A stretch of DNA of 64,000 nt, from assembly GCA_947499125.1 (NCBI GenBank), contig CANMMP010000005.1:124001-188000 (forward strand), in the 5' to 3' direction. The position numbers were made by a program, and so were the translations under genes. The notes under the pieces are model-generated. The model searched no databases. It had not been told where the DNA came from and saw only the letters and a list, made by a program, of their open reading frames with translations. Shown in pieces: positions 16,431 through 25,434 of the stretch; position 1 is the first letter of the stretch; every line of letters starts with the position of its first letter. This DNA is from an uncultured Pontibacter sp. (lineage in GTDB: Bacteria > Bacteroidota > Bacteroidia > Cytophagales > Hymenobacteraceae).

Positions 16431-18243
16431 GCAGTTTTTTGTGTACCAGGTCCAGGATGGTCTTCATGTCGCAGTCCTCAAAAATAAAGTCTTCGTAACC
16501 ATTCGCGAGCATTTCTTCCTTCATGTTTTCCGGGTTATCGGCCAGTATTATAGTTGGTTTTGCGTGGTTGTTGCGTAGCCTTGGGCCAAACTCCTGCACA
16601 TAAGCCTTTTCCGACGCGGCCACGATCAACACTTCCGCCGACGTGCTATCGATCTGGTCTGATGCCTGCTCGATGTTGCTAAACTGCTGCACATCTATCT
16701 CGAAACCGGCACAGCTAAAGAACTCCTGCGCAAAAGCAGCATTTACATGGCGATCCGCTTTTTCCCCTATCATGGCAATTATAGCCAATGGGCGACGTTT
16801 TCGCTTACGCAAATGCAGTTCGGTAGCCATGCGCATTACCTCAGTCGGGTAAGCAGCGCGGGTAGTATCAAAATGCGAACTCTGTATCAGGGCTTCCGGG
16901 TCAAAATCGATCGTCTCGTTAGGAGATGGGTATTTATTTGTACCCACCAATATCATACGGCCGGTCGCAATATCACGGAACTTGCGTCGGCTTACTTCCG
17001 TGATAGAGCTAAGTATAAAACCGCTTTCGTAAGCAGCCTCAAATCCGCCTTTGGCTTCTACTTCCTTAAACAGGTCCCATGCCTTTGTTGCCAGCTCGTT
17101 TGTAAGCGTTTCCAGATAGTACGATCCGGCAGCCGGGTCTATGGCTTTATCTAAATAAGCTTCTTCTTTTAAAATGATCGATACGTTTCGGGCAATTCTT
17201 TCCGAAAACTCATCGGACTTGCGGTAGGTGCTATCGAATGGCGAAACCGTTAATGAATCGGTGCCTGCTATAACTGCCGACATGGCCTCGGTGGTTACGC
17301 GCAGCATGTTGGTATAAGAGTCGAGGGTTGTCTGGTACCAGCTTGATGTAGAGGTATGGATGCGTAGTTTCCCGGCAATCGATTTGTCTACTCCGTAGGC
17401 CTCCACTATAGCCGACCATAGCAGGCGCAGCGCACGCAGTTTGGCAATCTCGAAAAAGTAGTTCGTACCAGCCGACAGGTGGAATTGGATATCCTGCAAC
17501 ACCGCTTCTATAGGTTGGCCGGCATTGGTAAGTCGGTTAATATAATCGGTGGCTGCATTTAAAGTATAAGCGATTTCCTGGGTAATAGATGCGCCAATGC
17601 TGCTGAAATTAGTGCCGCTAATGGTTATCCCATAAAAGTCAGGGCTTTCTTTGGCCAGGTCCATTATCTCGGCTAAGGCTTTATTCTCTTCGCGGGTAAG
17701 CTCGCCTTTGGCCGTCATGGGGTCGTACTTTATAAACCCTTTCAGACTGGCGGAGGCTACCTGGTTTGCAGGTAACTTGCCATGCAGGCGGCTCGGAAAA
17801 TGGTCTAACTTATTAGGAAAAGTAAACCCGATAAAGCATTCGTTCAGGTCTATTTTGCTTAACAGGTATACAATATCGAAAAGCTCCGGCTGCGGAATTA
17901 TAAAATGAATACCATCGGCACCACGGCTCAGGGCATCGGCTGCTTTATCTATAGCCGGTTGGGCATTCCCTTCCACTTTAATTTCCTGCAGGTTAAGCCA
18001 GATATTGGTGTTAGTGCCGCGCAGGTATGGGTAAGTGCCGGGCTCCTGGTTAGTTGTTTGCAGCTGGGCAATGTCTTCTTTGGTATAATAAGGCTTAATA
18101 CTGATGCCTTCGTAAGTATGCCATGTAAGTTGCTCCAGGGGTGTGTCGCGCAGGTCTTTTTTGGCGCGTTCCTGCCATTCTGTTGCCGTGGCCGGGTTAA
18201 ACTCCGAGAATAATTTTTTTGTTTGTGGGTTCTCGTCCGTCAT
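16411..18243 (-). CDS. mutA: Methylmalonyl-CoA mutase small subunit
   Basis: The ATG at 18243 (MTDENPQTKKLFSEFNP) gives 610 residues; a TTG six codons upstream is less likely. It is homologous to the large subunit across the barrel (YPYLRGTNTNIWLNLQEI, ISGTNFSSIGASITQE, AAGSYYLETLTNELA) and acts as the non-catalytic partner of the alpha/beta heterodimer. In the C-terminal cobalamin-like domain the DxHxxG motif is replaced by GEKADRHVNAAF, so B12 is not bound by a base-off histidine, as expected for this subunit. It is the first gene of the mutA-(NTF2-like)-mutB run. Confidence 0.94.
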   Translation of the reverse strand: MTDENPQTKKLFSEFNPATATEWQERAKKDLRDTPLEQLTWHTYEGISIKPYYTKEDIAQLQTTNQEPGTYPYLRGTNTNIWLNLQEIKVEGNAQPAIDKAADALSRGADGIHFIIPQPELFDIVYLLSKIDLNECFIGFTFPNKLDHFPSRLHGKLPANQVASASLKGFIKYDPMTAKGELTREENKALAEIMDLAKESPDFYGITISGTNFSSIGASITQEIAYTLNAATDYINRLTNAGQPIEAVLQDIQFHLSAGTNYFFEIAKLRALRLLWSAIVEAYGVDKSIAGKLRIHTSTSSWYQTTLDSYTNMLRVTTEAMSAVIAGTDSLTVSPFDSTYRKSDEFSERIARNVSIILKEEAYLDKAIDPAAGSYYLETLTNELATKAWDLFKEVEAKGGFEAAYESGFILSSITEVSRRKFRDIATGRMILVGTNKYPSPNETIDFDPEALIQSSHFDTTRAAYPTEVMRMATELHLRKRKRRPLAIIAMIGEKADRHVNAAFAQEFFSCAGFEIDVQQFSNIEQASDQIDSTSAEVLIVAASEKAYVQEFGPRLRNNHAKPTIILADNPENMKEEMLANGYEDFIFEDCDMKTILDLVHKKLHGNNHQ

Positions 18244-18316
18244 CTCAGGTATATAGGTCAAATTTGATGTAAAGATATACTTTATACTTTACGAATTAAA
18301 CAGTCGTTTTGGCGCT

Positions 18317-18700
18317 TTACTGGTTATCAGGGGCTATAGCCCGGTAAGCCAGGTATGCAATTAGCAGCCAGATAACAAGTATAACGGCAGCCATGGTATA
18401 GTTGGTTTTGCCGGGGCGCTGCAGCTGCGCTTTTGCCTTCTCCCGATACTCCTGTATAACCCCATCCGGCATTAACTTTATAGTTAGCCAGATGCCAAGC
18501 GGAAGCAGCACCAGGTCGTCGAGGTAGCCCAGCACAGGTATAAAGTCAGGTATCAGGTCGATGGGGCTGAAAGCATAGGCTATAGTAAGCACCAATGTAA
18601 CTTTAGCTAAAAACGGAATACGTGGATCGTGGCGGGCTAGGTATAAGGCATAAATATCCTGTTTCAGTTTACTTACTGTTTGTTTCCAGTGGCGCAGCAT
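18317..18700 (-). CDS. YkvA/DUF1232 membrane protein
   Basis: The 127-residue protein has the DUF1232 core: LYLARHDPRIPFLAKVTLVL, then YAFSPIDLIPDFIPVLGYLDDLVLLPLGI. A C-terminal TM helix (about residues 102-120) follows, and the core holds one or two further hydrophobic helices. The family is widespread and its function is not established. It stands alone, 73 bp after the end of the mutase small-subunit gene start region. Confidence 0.85.
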   Translation of the reverse strand: MLRHWKQTVSKLKQDIYALYLARHDPRIPFLAKVTLVLTIAYAFSPIDLIPDFIPVLGYLDDLVLLPLGIWLTIKLMPDGVIQEYREKAKAQLQRPGKTNYTMAAVILVIWLLIAYLAYRAIAPDNQ

Positions 18701-18989
18701 GGTTTATAGTACGGACAATTGCGGTGCAGGATTAGTATTGGCTTCTACGATTGAGTCCGTTTTGAGGCTGGTGAGTAGTTTATAGTTTGAGGGCAAGTAT
18801 AACCACAAGTAGCATTCAGACTAAACCAGCGGCATGAATTGTTATTTAAAATCTTTGCTTAACTTGTTGTATAGTTATACTCCTATACTTGTGTGAAATA
18901 TGGGTGTATGTTTATTTAAACCACCTTTGAATATTGTGCATACAAAGTTATGTTTTCGCTTTCGAGGTAGTTAGTTTAAATAGTAAGCA

Positions 18990-19469
18990 ATGAAGAAAAA
19001 CCTCTTTATTATAGGTATCATACTGTTTGTTACTTCATGCACTCCGAAGGAGAATCCTGAGAGCTTACGCTTATTAAATCAAGTTAATACCTTAAAATTA
19101 ATTTACCAGAATGATAAATGTGGAGAATGGGGTGGTGATATTGAAACACTTACCATCTATCGTGACAACTATGAAGGACCGCTTCTTGCTGATTACTTAA
19201 AACAAATAAAAGACTGTCAATTTCCAGTTGGAAAATTCATTGAAGCCAAAAAAATGAATCGAATACAAGTATCTGTAGAAGGTCAGCAGTTAATAATCGA
19301 AAGTATAAATCAATTAACAGCTAATAAGCTTTCAAGAGAAAATATCATAGCTCATAGTGGGTTATTCAGCCAAGTAGTATTTAGTGACTCTTCTTTAATC
19401 CTGAATGATTTTCCGTCAGCGAAATGGACAAAATTTGAGGAGTTAACTGAAGAGCTTTTAATTAAATAA
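18990..19469 (+). CDS. Hypothetical lipoprotein
   Basis: The 159-residue protein has a lipoprotein signal (MKKNLFIIGIILF with lipobox VTSC at about residues 14-17). The mature part is rich in L, N, E and K, with no known domain. Base composition and codon use (many AAA, AAT, ATT, TTA) are clearly more AT-rich than in flanking genes. This is shared with the next two genes and suggests recent acquisition. Confidence 0.65.
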   Translation: MKKNLFIIGIILFVTSCTPKENPESLRLLNQVNTLKLIYQNDKCGEWGGDIETLTIYRDNYEGPLLADYLKQIKDCQFPVGKFIEAKKMNRIQVSVEGQQLIIESINQLTANKLSRENIIAHSGLFSQVVFSDSSLILNDFPSAKWTKFEELTEELLIK

Positions 19470-19543
19470 CATTGGCTGACAAGAACTATAGTGCATGAAC
19501 CCACCATTGTCTAAACGTTGTACGCCAGTTTAAAAAAATCAAC

Positions 19544-20101
19544 ATGAAACTTTACATAACCTGTCTTCTGACTGCTTTGACCTTTTCTGCTTTTGGACAA
19601 GACAAATACGATTACATTCAATTTAATAAGCTGACAGAAGTTAAAGGAACGGACTATGTTATTGCCTCAGTTGACAACAGAAGTAAAATGGCGGAATCCA
19701 AAAACAAATACCTTCTGTTTATCGACACAAAAAATGGTTCTTCTACTCAAGTAGATTTTCCTGGAGACGGATACATAGGACAAGTTGAGCAAGTCAAAAT
19801 TGACACCCTTGAAATTAACAAAATAATCGTTGCAGCTAAGACCCTTGACTTAGACGGGAAAAGCGGAATCGACTGGTCAGACCCACAACAAATCTTTGTT
19901 CTCTCAGCAGACGGCAAGACCAAAAAGCAATTGACTGAGAATAGGTTTTTTACCCAAACATGGGCGGTCAACCATCAAACTGGTACAATAGTAATTACTG
20001 GTCACAAAGACTCAAATGAAAATGGAAAGTACGACAAGACGGATAAGAATGAAATTTTGATTTTCGACTTGAAAACACTTGAGTTAAAAAGGAAAATATA
20101 A
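19544..20101 (+). CDS. Hypothetical secreted protein, partial propeller-like
   Basis: The 185-residue protein has a signal peptide (MKLYITCLLTALTFSAFGQ) and strand-rich text: NKYLLFIDTKNGSSTQVDF, QQIFVLSADGKTKKQLTENRF and TGTIVITGHKDSNENGKYD. These resemble TolB/PD40-type propeller blades, but too few for a whole propeller. The GHKDSNENGKYDKTDKNEI part looks like a calcium-binding DxDxNG-type loop. It is AT-rich like its neighbours; both flanking spacers carry GTTGT/ACAAC-type short segments. Confidence 0.65.
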   Translation: MKLYITCLLTALTFSAFGQDKYDYIQFNKLTEVKGTDYVIASVDNRSKMAESKNKYLLFIDTKNGSSTQVDFPGDGYIGQVEQVKIDTLEINKIIVAAKTLDLDGKSGIDWSDPQQIFVLSADGKTKKQLTENRFFTQTWAVNHQTGTIVITGHKDSNENGKYDKTDKNEILIFDLKTLELKRKI

Positions 20102-20182
20102 AACTGACAGCACAACAACGGATATAGAGTTGTCTTGCTGGATACGCTCCCAATTGTTTGGGTATAACTGTAAGATAGAAAA

Positions 20183-20638
20183 ATGACCTTTGATAAAATC
20201 TTCTCTGATTCATTAGACACTTTTAAAGTGTTTGACGACATGGATGTGTCCAAAGCCAGTTTTCAGGCTGTAAATACGCCAAAAAGCATTTGGCAAATCT
20301 TAAATCATCTAGTAGTCTGGCAAGAATACCAATTGAAAAAATTGAGAGGATTAGACGCCACGGATATTCAAGAATTGGATACCTGGAGAACTGCCCCTGT
20401 AGTTCGTGACCAAAGATTATTACAGCAAATTATTAATACTTTCAATGATCAGATTGAACAGATAAAAAATGAAATTCAAGCACTATCTACTGAAAGCTGC
20501 GATATAGAGAAAAAGTTAAAGATAGTTCAAGACATATCAGTTCATCTATCATTTCATTTGGGTGAAATGATTTTGCAAATGCGGCAAAACGGACATTACC
20601 CGATGCCAAGTGAAATGAAAGAATTTTTAGCCAGCTAA
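20183..20638 (+). CDS. DinB family protein
   Basis: The 151-residue protein matches the DinB/YfiT four-helix fold: SIWQILNHLVVWQEYQLKKLRG with the first metal-site histidine in helix 2, and VHLSFHLGEMILQMRQNG with the second histidine pair near the C terminus. DinB-like proteins bind divalent metal and many are thiol-dependent S-transferases; the substrate here is unknown. It is the third of three AT-rich genes. Confidence 0.8.
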   Translation: MTFDKIFSDSLDTFKVFDDMDVSKASFQAVNTPKSIWQILNHLVVWQEYQLKKLRGLDATDIQELDTWRTAPVVRDQRLLQQIINTFNDQIEQIKNEIQALSTESCDIEKKLKIVQDISVHLSFHLGEMILQMRQNGHYPMPSEMKEFLAS

Positions 20639-20751
20639 AAATGGCTGTACCTTTCCATACATATACTCCACCTTCGATCTGTAGCCTTACAAGAAGTATA
20701 GCCAAGCATTTTAGATATAAATAACTCCTACCACCCTATATATTAACTAAA

Positions 20752-21378
20752 TTGAAGAAAGCATTCATCCTATTCATTGTCCTGTTTGCCACTTTAACTT
20801 CTACTTACGGGCAGACAAAGAAAGTAAAACCAAAGGGAGCTTATAAAGAGATCGAAGTTGCCAAACATAACCACGCAATTGAAGTTTTGCATGGCCGTGA
20901 ATCAAAGGCTAAAAAGGAGCTCATGGCTAACATTGTAATGCACCCTAATAACTATAATCCACCAGTATTGTATGCCCTTTCGAAGGAGCTTTTCATGCAA
21001 GACAAGAAAGAGGAGGCAGCTTTTTGGTTCTATGTCGCTCAGTTAAGGGCCAGGTATGATGCGAACATATGCGCAGACAGGTCAGCTGCCCAGGGCGTAG
21101 CGATCCTTAATAATACGTATGGCCCTGATATAAATCAGTTTGCTTTTTCAGACATCGCGTTTCTGGAAACTACGGTGGAGAAGGTTGTAGCATTTGTAAG
21201 AGAGAACGAAGAGAATTATGACCACCGCTGGCTGAACCTGCACGGAATGGGAGCCTTCATAAATGATGGAGACGCAGAACTGAGCAAGCCAAAAGAGATG
21301 TGGCCCGAGATCAAAGCCAAAACCATTAACGATTACCACGAAGGGTTTAAAAAGTATATGCAGTCTTTACAGAAGTAA
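20752..21378 (+). CDS. Secreted hypothetical protein with TPR-like helices
   Basis: The 208-residue frame starts with TTG at 20752, which gives a good signal peptide (MKKAFILFIVLFATLTSTYGQ). The mature part is helical: PVLYALSKELFMQDKKEEAAFWFYVAQLRARYD reads like a Sel1/TPR-type helix pair, followed by a region that does not resemble a known family. It may be a periplasmic protein. It is followed by AT-rich spacer and the M20 peptidase gene in the same direction. Confidence 0.65.
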   Translation: MKKAFILFIVLFATLTSTYGQTKKVKPKGAYKEIEVAKHNHAIEVLHGRESKAKKELMANIVMHPNNYNPPVLYALSKELFMQDKKEEAAFWFYVAQLRARYDANICADRSAAQGVAILNNTYGPDINQFAFSDIAFLETTVEKVVAFVRENEENYDHRWLNLHGMGAFINDGDAELSKPKEMWPEIKAKTINDYHEGFKKYMQSLQK

Positions 21379-21546
21379 TACGCTCTCAGCTTTATACTTC
21401 ATCTGCTATTCGGGTTTACAGTAAAGACCTTTTAAACTATAAGCCACAAACGGAACGATCCCAGCCTGAGCAAAATAGCTGTATGGTTTTAAAGTATAAG
21501 TCGCTATATTTCTACATTGATCTTTAAGAAGTATAAGCTAACCTAT

Positions 21547-22857
21547 ATGCGATCTACAAAAACCTTACTAACTATACTTGGCGCTGGCCTGCTTGCCATA
21601 CCTGCTACTGCCCAGGATGCCAAACTACTCGCCAAAGCCACCGCCATGGCCGACAAAGTAGAGCCTAAAGTAATTGAGTGGCGCCGCGACTTCCATGAGC
21701 ACCCGGAGCTGGGCAACCGCGAAGTAAAGACAGCCGAAAAAATAGCTGCCCAGCTTAAAAAGTTAGGTATAGAAGTAGAGACTGGTGTGGCACATACCGG
21801 CGTGGTTGGTATACTTAAAGGTGGTAAGCCTGGCCCTGTTGTCGCGCTTCGCGCCGACATGGATGGTTTGCCGGTAACAGAGCGTGCCAATGTACCTTTT
21901 GCCTCGAAAGCGCGGAGTACCTATAACGGGCAGGAAGTAGGCGTGATGCATGCCTGCGGCCACGATACGCACGTTGCCATGCTGCTGGGCGCTGCCGAAG
22001 TACTGGCCGGTATGAAAAAGGACTTGCCAGGAACAGTAAAGTTTATTTTTCAGCCGGCCGAAGAAGGTGCGCCAGCCGGCGAGAAAGGCGGTGCCTCGCT
22101 GATGGTGGAAGAAGGCGTACTGAGCAAAGGCCCAAAACCAGAAGTAATATTTGGCTTGCACATTAATTCCCAGACCGAAGTAGGCACTCTGAAGTATAGG
22201 CCAGCCGGCATAATGGCTGCCGCCGACCTGCTGAAGATAAAAGTTAAAGGCCAGCAGGTGCATGGTGCCAGTCCGTGGGGTGGGGTAGACCCGATCGTGG
22301 TATCGTCGCAGATCATAAACGCTTTGCAAACTATAGTTAGCCGCCAGGTAGATCTTACCCAGGATGCTGCTGTCATTACCATCGGAAGTATACATGGTGG
22401 CGTACGCAACAACATTATTCCGGAAGAAGTTGTGCTGGAAGGAACGATCCGTACCCTGGATGCAGGTATGCAGAAGCAGATACACGAAAAGATAAAACTG
22501 ACCGCTACCAAAATAGCCGAAAGCGCCGGCGCCACTGCCGAAGTAACTATAGCTGAAATGGCCCCGGTAACTTATAACGACCCGGCCCTTACCCAAAAAA
22601 TGCTGCCAACCCTGCAAACAATAGCCGGAAAAGACAAAGTGGTTTTGATGAACGCCATGACCGGAGCAGAAGACTTTGCTTATTATCAGCAGAAAATTCC
22701 GGGCATGTTCGTATTTGTAGGCGGCATGAAAAAAGGCCAGCTCCCGGCTTTGGCACCAGCCCACCACACCCCCGACTTTTATATTGATGAAAGCGGCATG
22801 AGCTTAGGCGTTAAAACCCTGCTTGGGCTAACGCTAAACTATATGACCGGGAAGTAA
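21547..22857 (+). CDS. Secreted M20-family amidohydrolase
   Basis: I set the start at ATG 21547 (436 residues), where the signal peptide ends PATAQ. It has the IAA-amino-acid hydrolase / N-acyl-amino-acid amidohydrolase pattern: WRRDFHEHPELGNREVKTA, VALRADMDGLPV, GVMHACGHDTHVAMLLGAA (zinc site), FIFQPAEEGAPAGEKGG (catalytic and zinc glutamates), a central dimerisation domain (GASPWGGVDPIVVSSQ), and MTGAEDFAYYQQKIPG near the C terminus. It probably releases amino acids from N-acyl or peptide conjugates in the periplasm. Confidence 0.92.
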   Translation: MRSTKTLLTILGAGLLAIPATAQDAKLLAKATAMADKVEPKVIEWRRDFHEHPELGNREVKTAEKIAAQLKKLGIEVETGVAHTGVVGILKGGKPGPVVALRADMDGLPVTERANVPFASKARSTYNGQEVGVMHACGHDTHVAMLLGAAEVLAGMKKDLPGTVKFIFQPAEEGAPAGEKGGASLMVEEGVLSKGPKPEVIFGLHINSQTEVGTLKYRPAGIMAAADLLKIKVKGQQVHGASPWGGVDPIVVSSQIINALQTIVSRQVDLTQDAAVITIGSIHGGVRNNIIPEEVVLEGTIRTLDAGMQKQIHEKIKLTATKIAESAGATAEVTIAEMAPVTYNDPALTQKMLPTLQTIAGKDKVVLMNAMTGAEDFAYYQQKIPGMFVFVGGMKKGQLPALAPAHHTPDFYIDESGMSLGVKTLLGLTLNYMTGK

Positions 22858-22883
22858 AAGCTATAAACAGGAAGGAATTAATA

Positions 22884-23435
22884 GTGACACGACATGAAAA
22901 ACTGGTAAATAGTCTTTTTGAGTTATTTGCAGAAAATGGGGCAGCCAAAAACATCGTTCTTACTTCTACCGGATTTAAACTTTTAAATGGTTCTAAGCCC
23001 TGGATAATTTATTTATTATTCACCGTTCTGGTTGCATTGCCTCTTATAAGCTTCCTTCTTGATGGAGAGGCTTCTTTTGCTGTACTAATTACTTGGGTCG
23101 GACTGATATTTATAGTTATTAATCTGCTACCAGACGAGAATATATTAGAAGTGAATATTAGAGATAAACTAATAGTTTATACTCCTTCAAATATTTTGTT
23201 CAGGTATAGTCATAAACCAATAACGTTTCCTTTCTCTGAATTAAGCTCTGTAAAGATTGTGAAGCGTAAACCTGTTAATGTGTCATCTGCTTCCTTTCAG
23301 CTTTCTCTAATCCTGAAGAATGAGAACAATCTTATAATAAATGACTACGGTATTGAGAAACTGGCCTTAAAGCTTAAGCTTGCATTAAATACCTTGACGA
23401 AAGAAGAAAGAGAAAAAGCGTTGCTATCAGTTTAA
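22884..23435 (+). CDS. Hypothetical membrane protein with two TM helices
   Basis: The 183-residue frame begins with GTG at 22884, preceded by a purine-rich AGGAAGGAATT that may act as ribosome binding site. Two adjacent TM helices (about residues 40-58 and 65-83) are followed by a cytoplasmic beta-rich part (NILFRYSHKPITFPFSELSS) that resembles bacterial PH-like domains only vaguely. No family assigned. It converges on the T9SS-exported protein gene. Confidence 0.6.
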   Translation: MTRHEKLVNSLFELFAENGAAKNIVLTSTGFKLLNGSKPWIIYLLFTVLVALPLISFLLDGEASFAVLITWVGLIFIVINLLPDENILEVNIRDKLIVYTPSNILFRYSHKPITFPFSELSSVKIVKRKPVNVSSASFQLSLILKNENNLIINDYGIEKLALKLKLALNTLTKEEREKALLSV

Positions 23436-23451
23436 GAAGTAATGATTTTAT

Positions 23452-23492
23452 AACCGGAAAACCCATGCTATTGCAGCACGAGTTTTCCGGTT
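23452..23492. terminator. Bidirectional terminator overlapping a coding end
   Basis: An 11-bp perfect stem AACCGGAAAAC/GTTTTCCGGTT (23452-23462 and 23482-23492) is followed by TTTTTG. The minus-strand gene's stop codon (23468-23470) lies in the loop, and its last codons form the right arm, so the hairpin is partly coding. Confidence 0.75.
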
Positions 23493-25273
23493 TTTTTGTG
23501 GCCATGCGCCGTAGTTAAAGTATAAAAGTATAAACCAGCTTTTGCTGTATATGGTCTTTTAACACTGGTAGCACCTGGTTGTAACTGCTGTGTAAGTATA
23601 AGCTTGCCCTGCAAACTATAAATATGGAGTTCGGCAGGTGCTTCTGCCTGAACGGTAAACTTGTCCTGTATCTGGTTCGGGTAAATAAGGTAAGTGGCAG
23701 CGGCTAGTTCTTCGGGAGTGGCAGTAGGCTCTTGTTGGGCAACTATAACCTGTAGCTGCATTTCTTTAACTATAGGCTCATCGGCAGCAGAAGCTCTTCC
23801 TTCGGCAATTTGGCTTGGGTTGTAGATGGCTTTAAATGTTATAGATTTTGGAGTATAGCTTGTTTGGTATGTACTTGGCTTGAACAACAATTCTCCAACT
23901 TTGCCATCTGTAGAATCCCGAACGGTAAAATCGAATTTTTCAGCTTCAGCAGCGAGTTCACTTTCTACACTTAGAACCTGAGTATAGCCATCCAGGTTTT
24001 CTGCAAACATGTCCAGCTTTACCGTGTTAGCTGTTAAGAATAGGTAATAGCCTTCATCTGTTTTAGAGTACTTATTCTGTCCTTGTAATTTTACAATAGG
24101 TTGATCATCCCGGATAATAATACCGATAGACCTGGAATAAGCCTTTCCTGAACTATAACCATAAAAGTTTACAAAATAAGGACGGTTTCTAATTAAGTTT
24201 CTGTCTGGTGTAAACGAGAATGTTCCTTTTGCTCCCTCATAATAATTAATGATATCGTATGCTACAGGCACATTTAGTACATGTGATAACTCGCTTGTGA
24301 AATAATTGCTTTCTCCGGATGCAGCTTGTGATACAATATATTCGTCTGGTTTCACATAGTTATAGTCTATCTGAAACTCAACTTTATCAGTTGCCTTAAC
24401 TATTAGATAACCTTCTGCGCTATACTTCTGATTCTCAATTTGTATCATGTCCAACGACGTGCCCGGTTTATCAAATACCAGGATTTGCATTTCATAGGTT
24501 ATCTCGCTCATCTTTATCCCATTTCTCCATTCTTCTACTACTGCTGTATAAATGTATTCTCCTTGTCTGCAAGGGGCATCCCAGATAAGCTGACCATCAC
24601 TTTCAGAGAATTTAAATTCTCCATCAGCAGTATCCGTCGAGTTTCTGCACTTAAAGATTTGGTCTGGCAGGTTATAACCAGGTACTGAAATAATACTGCC
24701 CGATGAACTGATAACTTGTGGTGTAATCAGTCTGAAGGACAGGCTGTCACTATCAGGGTCGTAAGCTGAGAAATTGAAGTGAACAGCTTTCCCGATATTG
24801 GCAAATATAGGTTTGGGAGATAAGAATTGCGGACTATTGTTAAAGCCTACGGCAGAGTTTAAGTTAACAGTTGTCTGTATATAAACAGGTGATTGGTCGC
24901 TGGGCGGCGTCATATTAAGAATTCCTGGATTACGATTTATAATAACATGGGAAACTGAGTAAGTCCCGTCGCTAGCATAAGTGTATTCCCATTTATAAGT
25001 TTCCCTATCTACCATAGTTGAAAGGTTTCCAATAGGAGTAATCGAAATTCGTGGTACAGTTACGCTATTCCCATCTCCCATTTTAACGTCAACTTCAGGT
25101 GAGTCAGCAACGGAGGCTCCATCAGTAAATATCGTTAAAGTAAAAAATAGCTTGCGAGGATTCGGGTTTTGAGTGGTGTCTCTCTCGAAGGTTATATAAC
25201 TGCCTCTGTAGTGCGAAGCCGAAGCGCTAACAAAACAAAAGGCCAACAGGAAGAAAAGTATAAGTTGTTTCAT
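23468..25273 (-). CDS. Secreted protein with T9SS type A sorting domain
   Basis: The 601-residue protein has a signal peptide (about residues 1-19) and a strand-rich ectodomain starting SHYRGSYITFERD. It carries PDSDSLSFRLITPQ-like cadherin/PKD-type segments and a C-terminal sorting domain of about 75 residues (YLIYPNQIQDKFTVQA ... LHIYSLQGKLILTQQLQ ... GLYFYTLTTA). The tail directs export through the type IX system and attachment to the surface. Many gliding-related proteins start similarly, but a precise role is not visible. PorQ and a PorE-like protein are in the same window. Confidence 0.82.
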   Translation of the reverse strand: MKQLILFFLLAFCFVSASASHYRGSYITFERDTTQNPNPRKLFFTLTIFTDGASVADSPEVDVKMGDGNSVTVPRISITPIGNLSTMVDRETYKWEYTYASDGTYSVSHVIINRNPGILNMTPPSDQSPVYIQTTVNLNSAVGFNNSPQFLSPKPIFANIGKAVHFNFSAYDPDSDSLSFRLITPQVISSSGSIISVPGYNLPDQIFKCRNSTDTADGEFKFSESDGQLIWDAPCRQGEYIYTAVVEEWRNGIKMSEITYEMQILVFDKPGTSLDMIQIENQKYSAEGYLIVKATDKVEFQIDYNYVKPDEYIVSQAASGESNYFTSELSHVLNVPVAYDIINYYEGAKGTFSFTPDRNLIRNRPYFVNFYGYSSGKAYSRSIGIIIRDDQPIVKLQGQNKYSKTDEGYYLFLTANTVKLDMFAENLDGYTQVLSVESELAAEAEKFDFTVRDSTDGKVGELLFKPSTYQTSYTPKSITFKAIYNPSQIAEGRASAADEPIVKEMQLQVIVAQQEPTATPEELAAATYLIYPNQIQDKFTVQAEAPAELHIYSLQGKLILTQQLQPGATSVKRPYTAKAGLYFYTLTTAHGHKKTGKLVLQ

Positions 25274-25379
25274 TACTTGTGTTTAGTAAAATAAAGATAG
25301 CAGATAAGTGAGAAAGTATAGCAAGTTGGCAATATAAATATTAACTTAAGCAACGAAACCCCTGGCTTCGCATTTGTTG

Positions 25380-25410
25380 TTGTGCCACAAGCGGTGTATC
25401 TGTACCTTTG
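25380..25410 (+). promoter_or_regulatory. Candidate Bacteroidota sigma-A promoter
   Basis: TTG at 25380-25382 is followed after 20 bp by TACCTTTG at 25403-25410, matching the TTG-N17-23-TAnnTTTG pattern of this phylum. The start codon of the nucleotidase C-terminal-domain gene lies 24 bp downstream. A consensus DnaA box overlaps the last two bases. Confidence 0.6.
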
Positions 25411-25417
25411 TGGATAA
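25409..25417. promoter_or_regulatory. DnaA-box match
   Basis: TGTGGATAA, the exact complement of TTATCCACA, lies immediately after the candidate promoter element of the nucleotidase operon, about 1.8 kb upstream of dnaA. It could be part of an origin region, a DnaA-controlled operator, or chance. Confidence 0.4.
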
Positions 25418-25434
25418 TCCGCACCTTATACTTT

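Noticed and set aside
21763-22767. Long open frame on the minus strand inside the M20 peptidase gene
   Set aside because: It mirrors the codon pattern of the true gene, lacks any domain, and the plus-strand frame has all M20 motifs.
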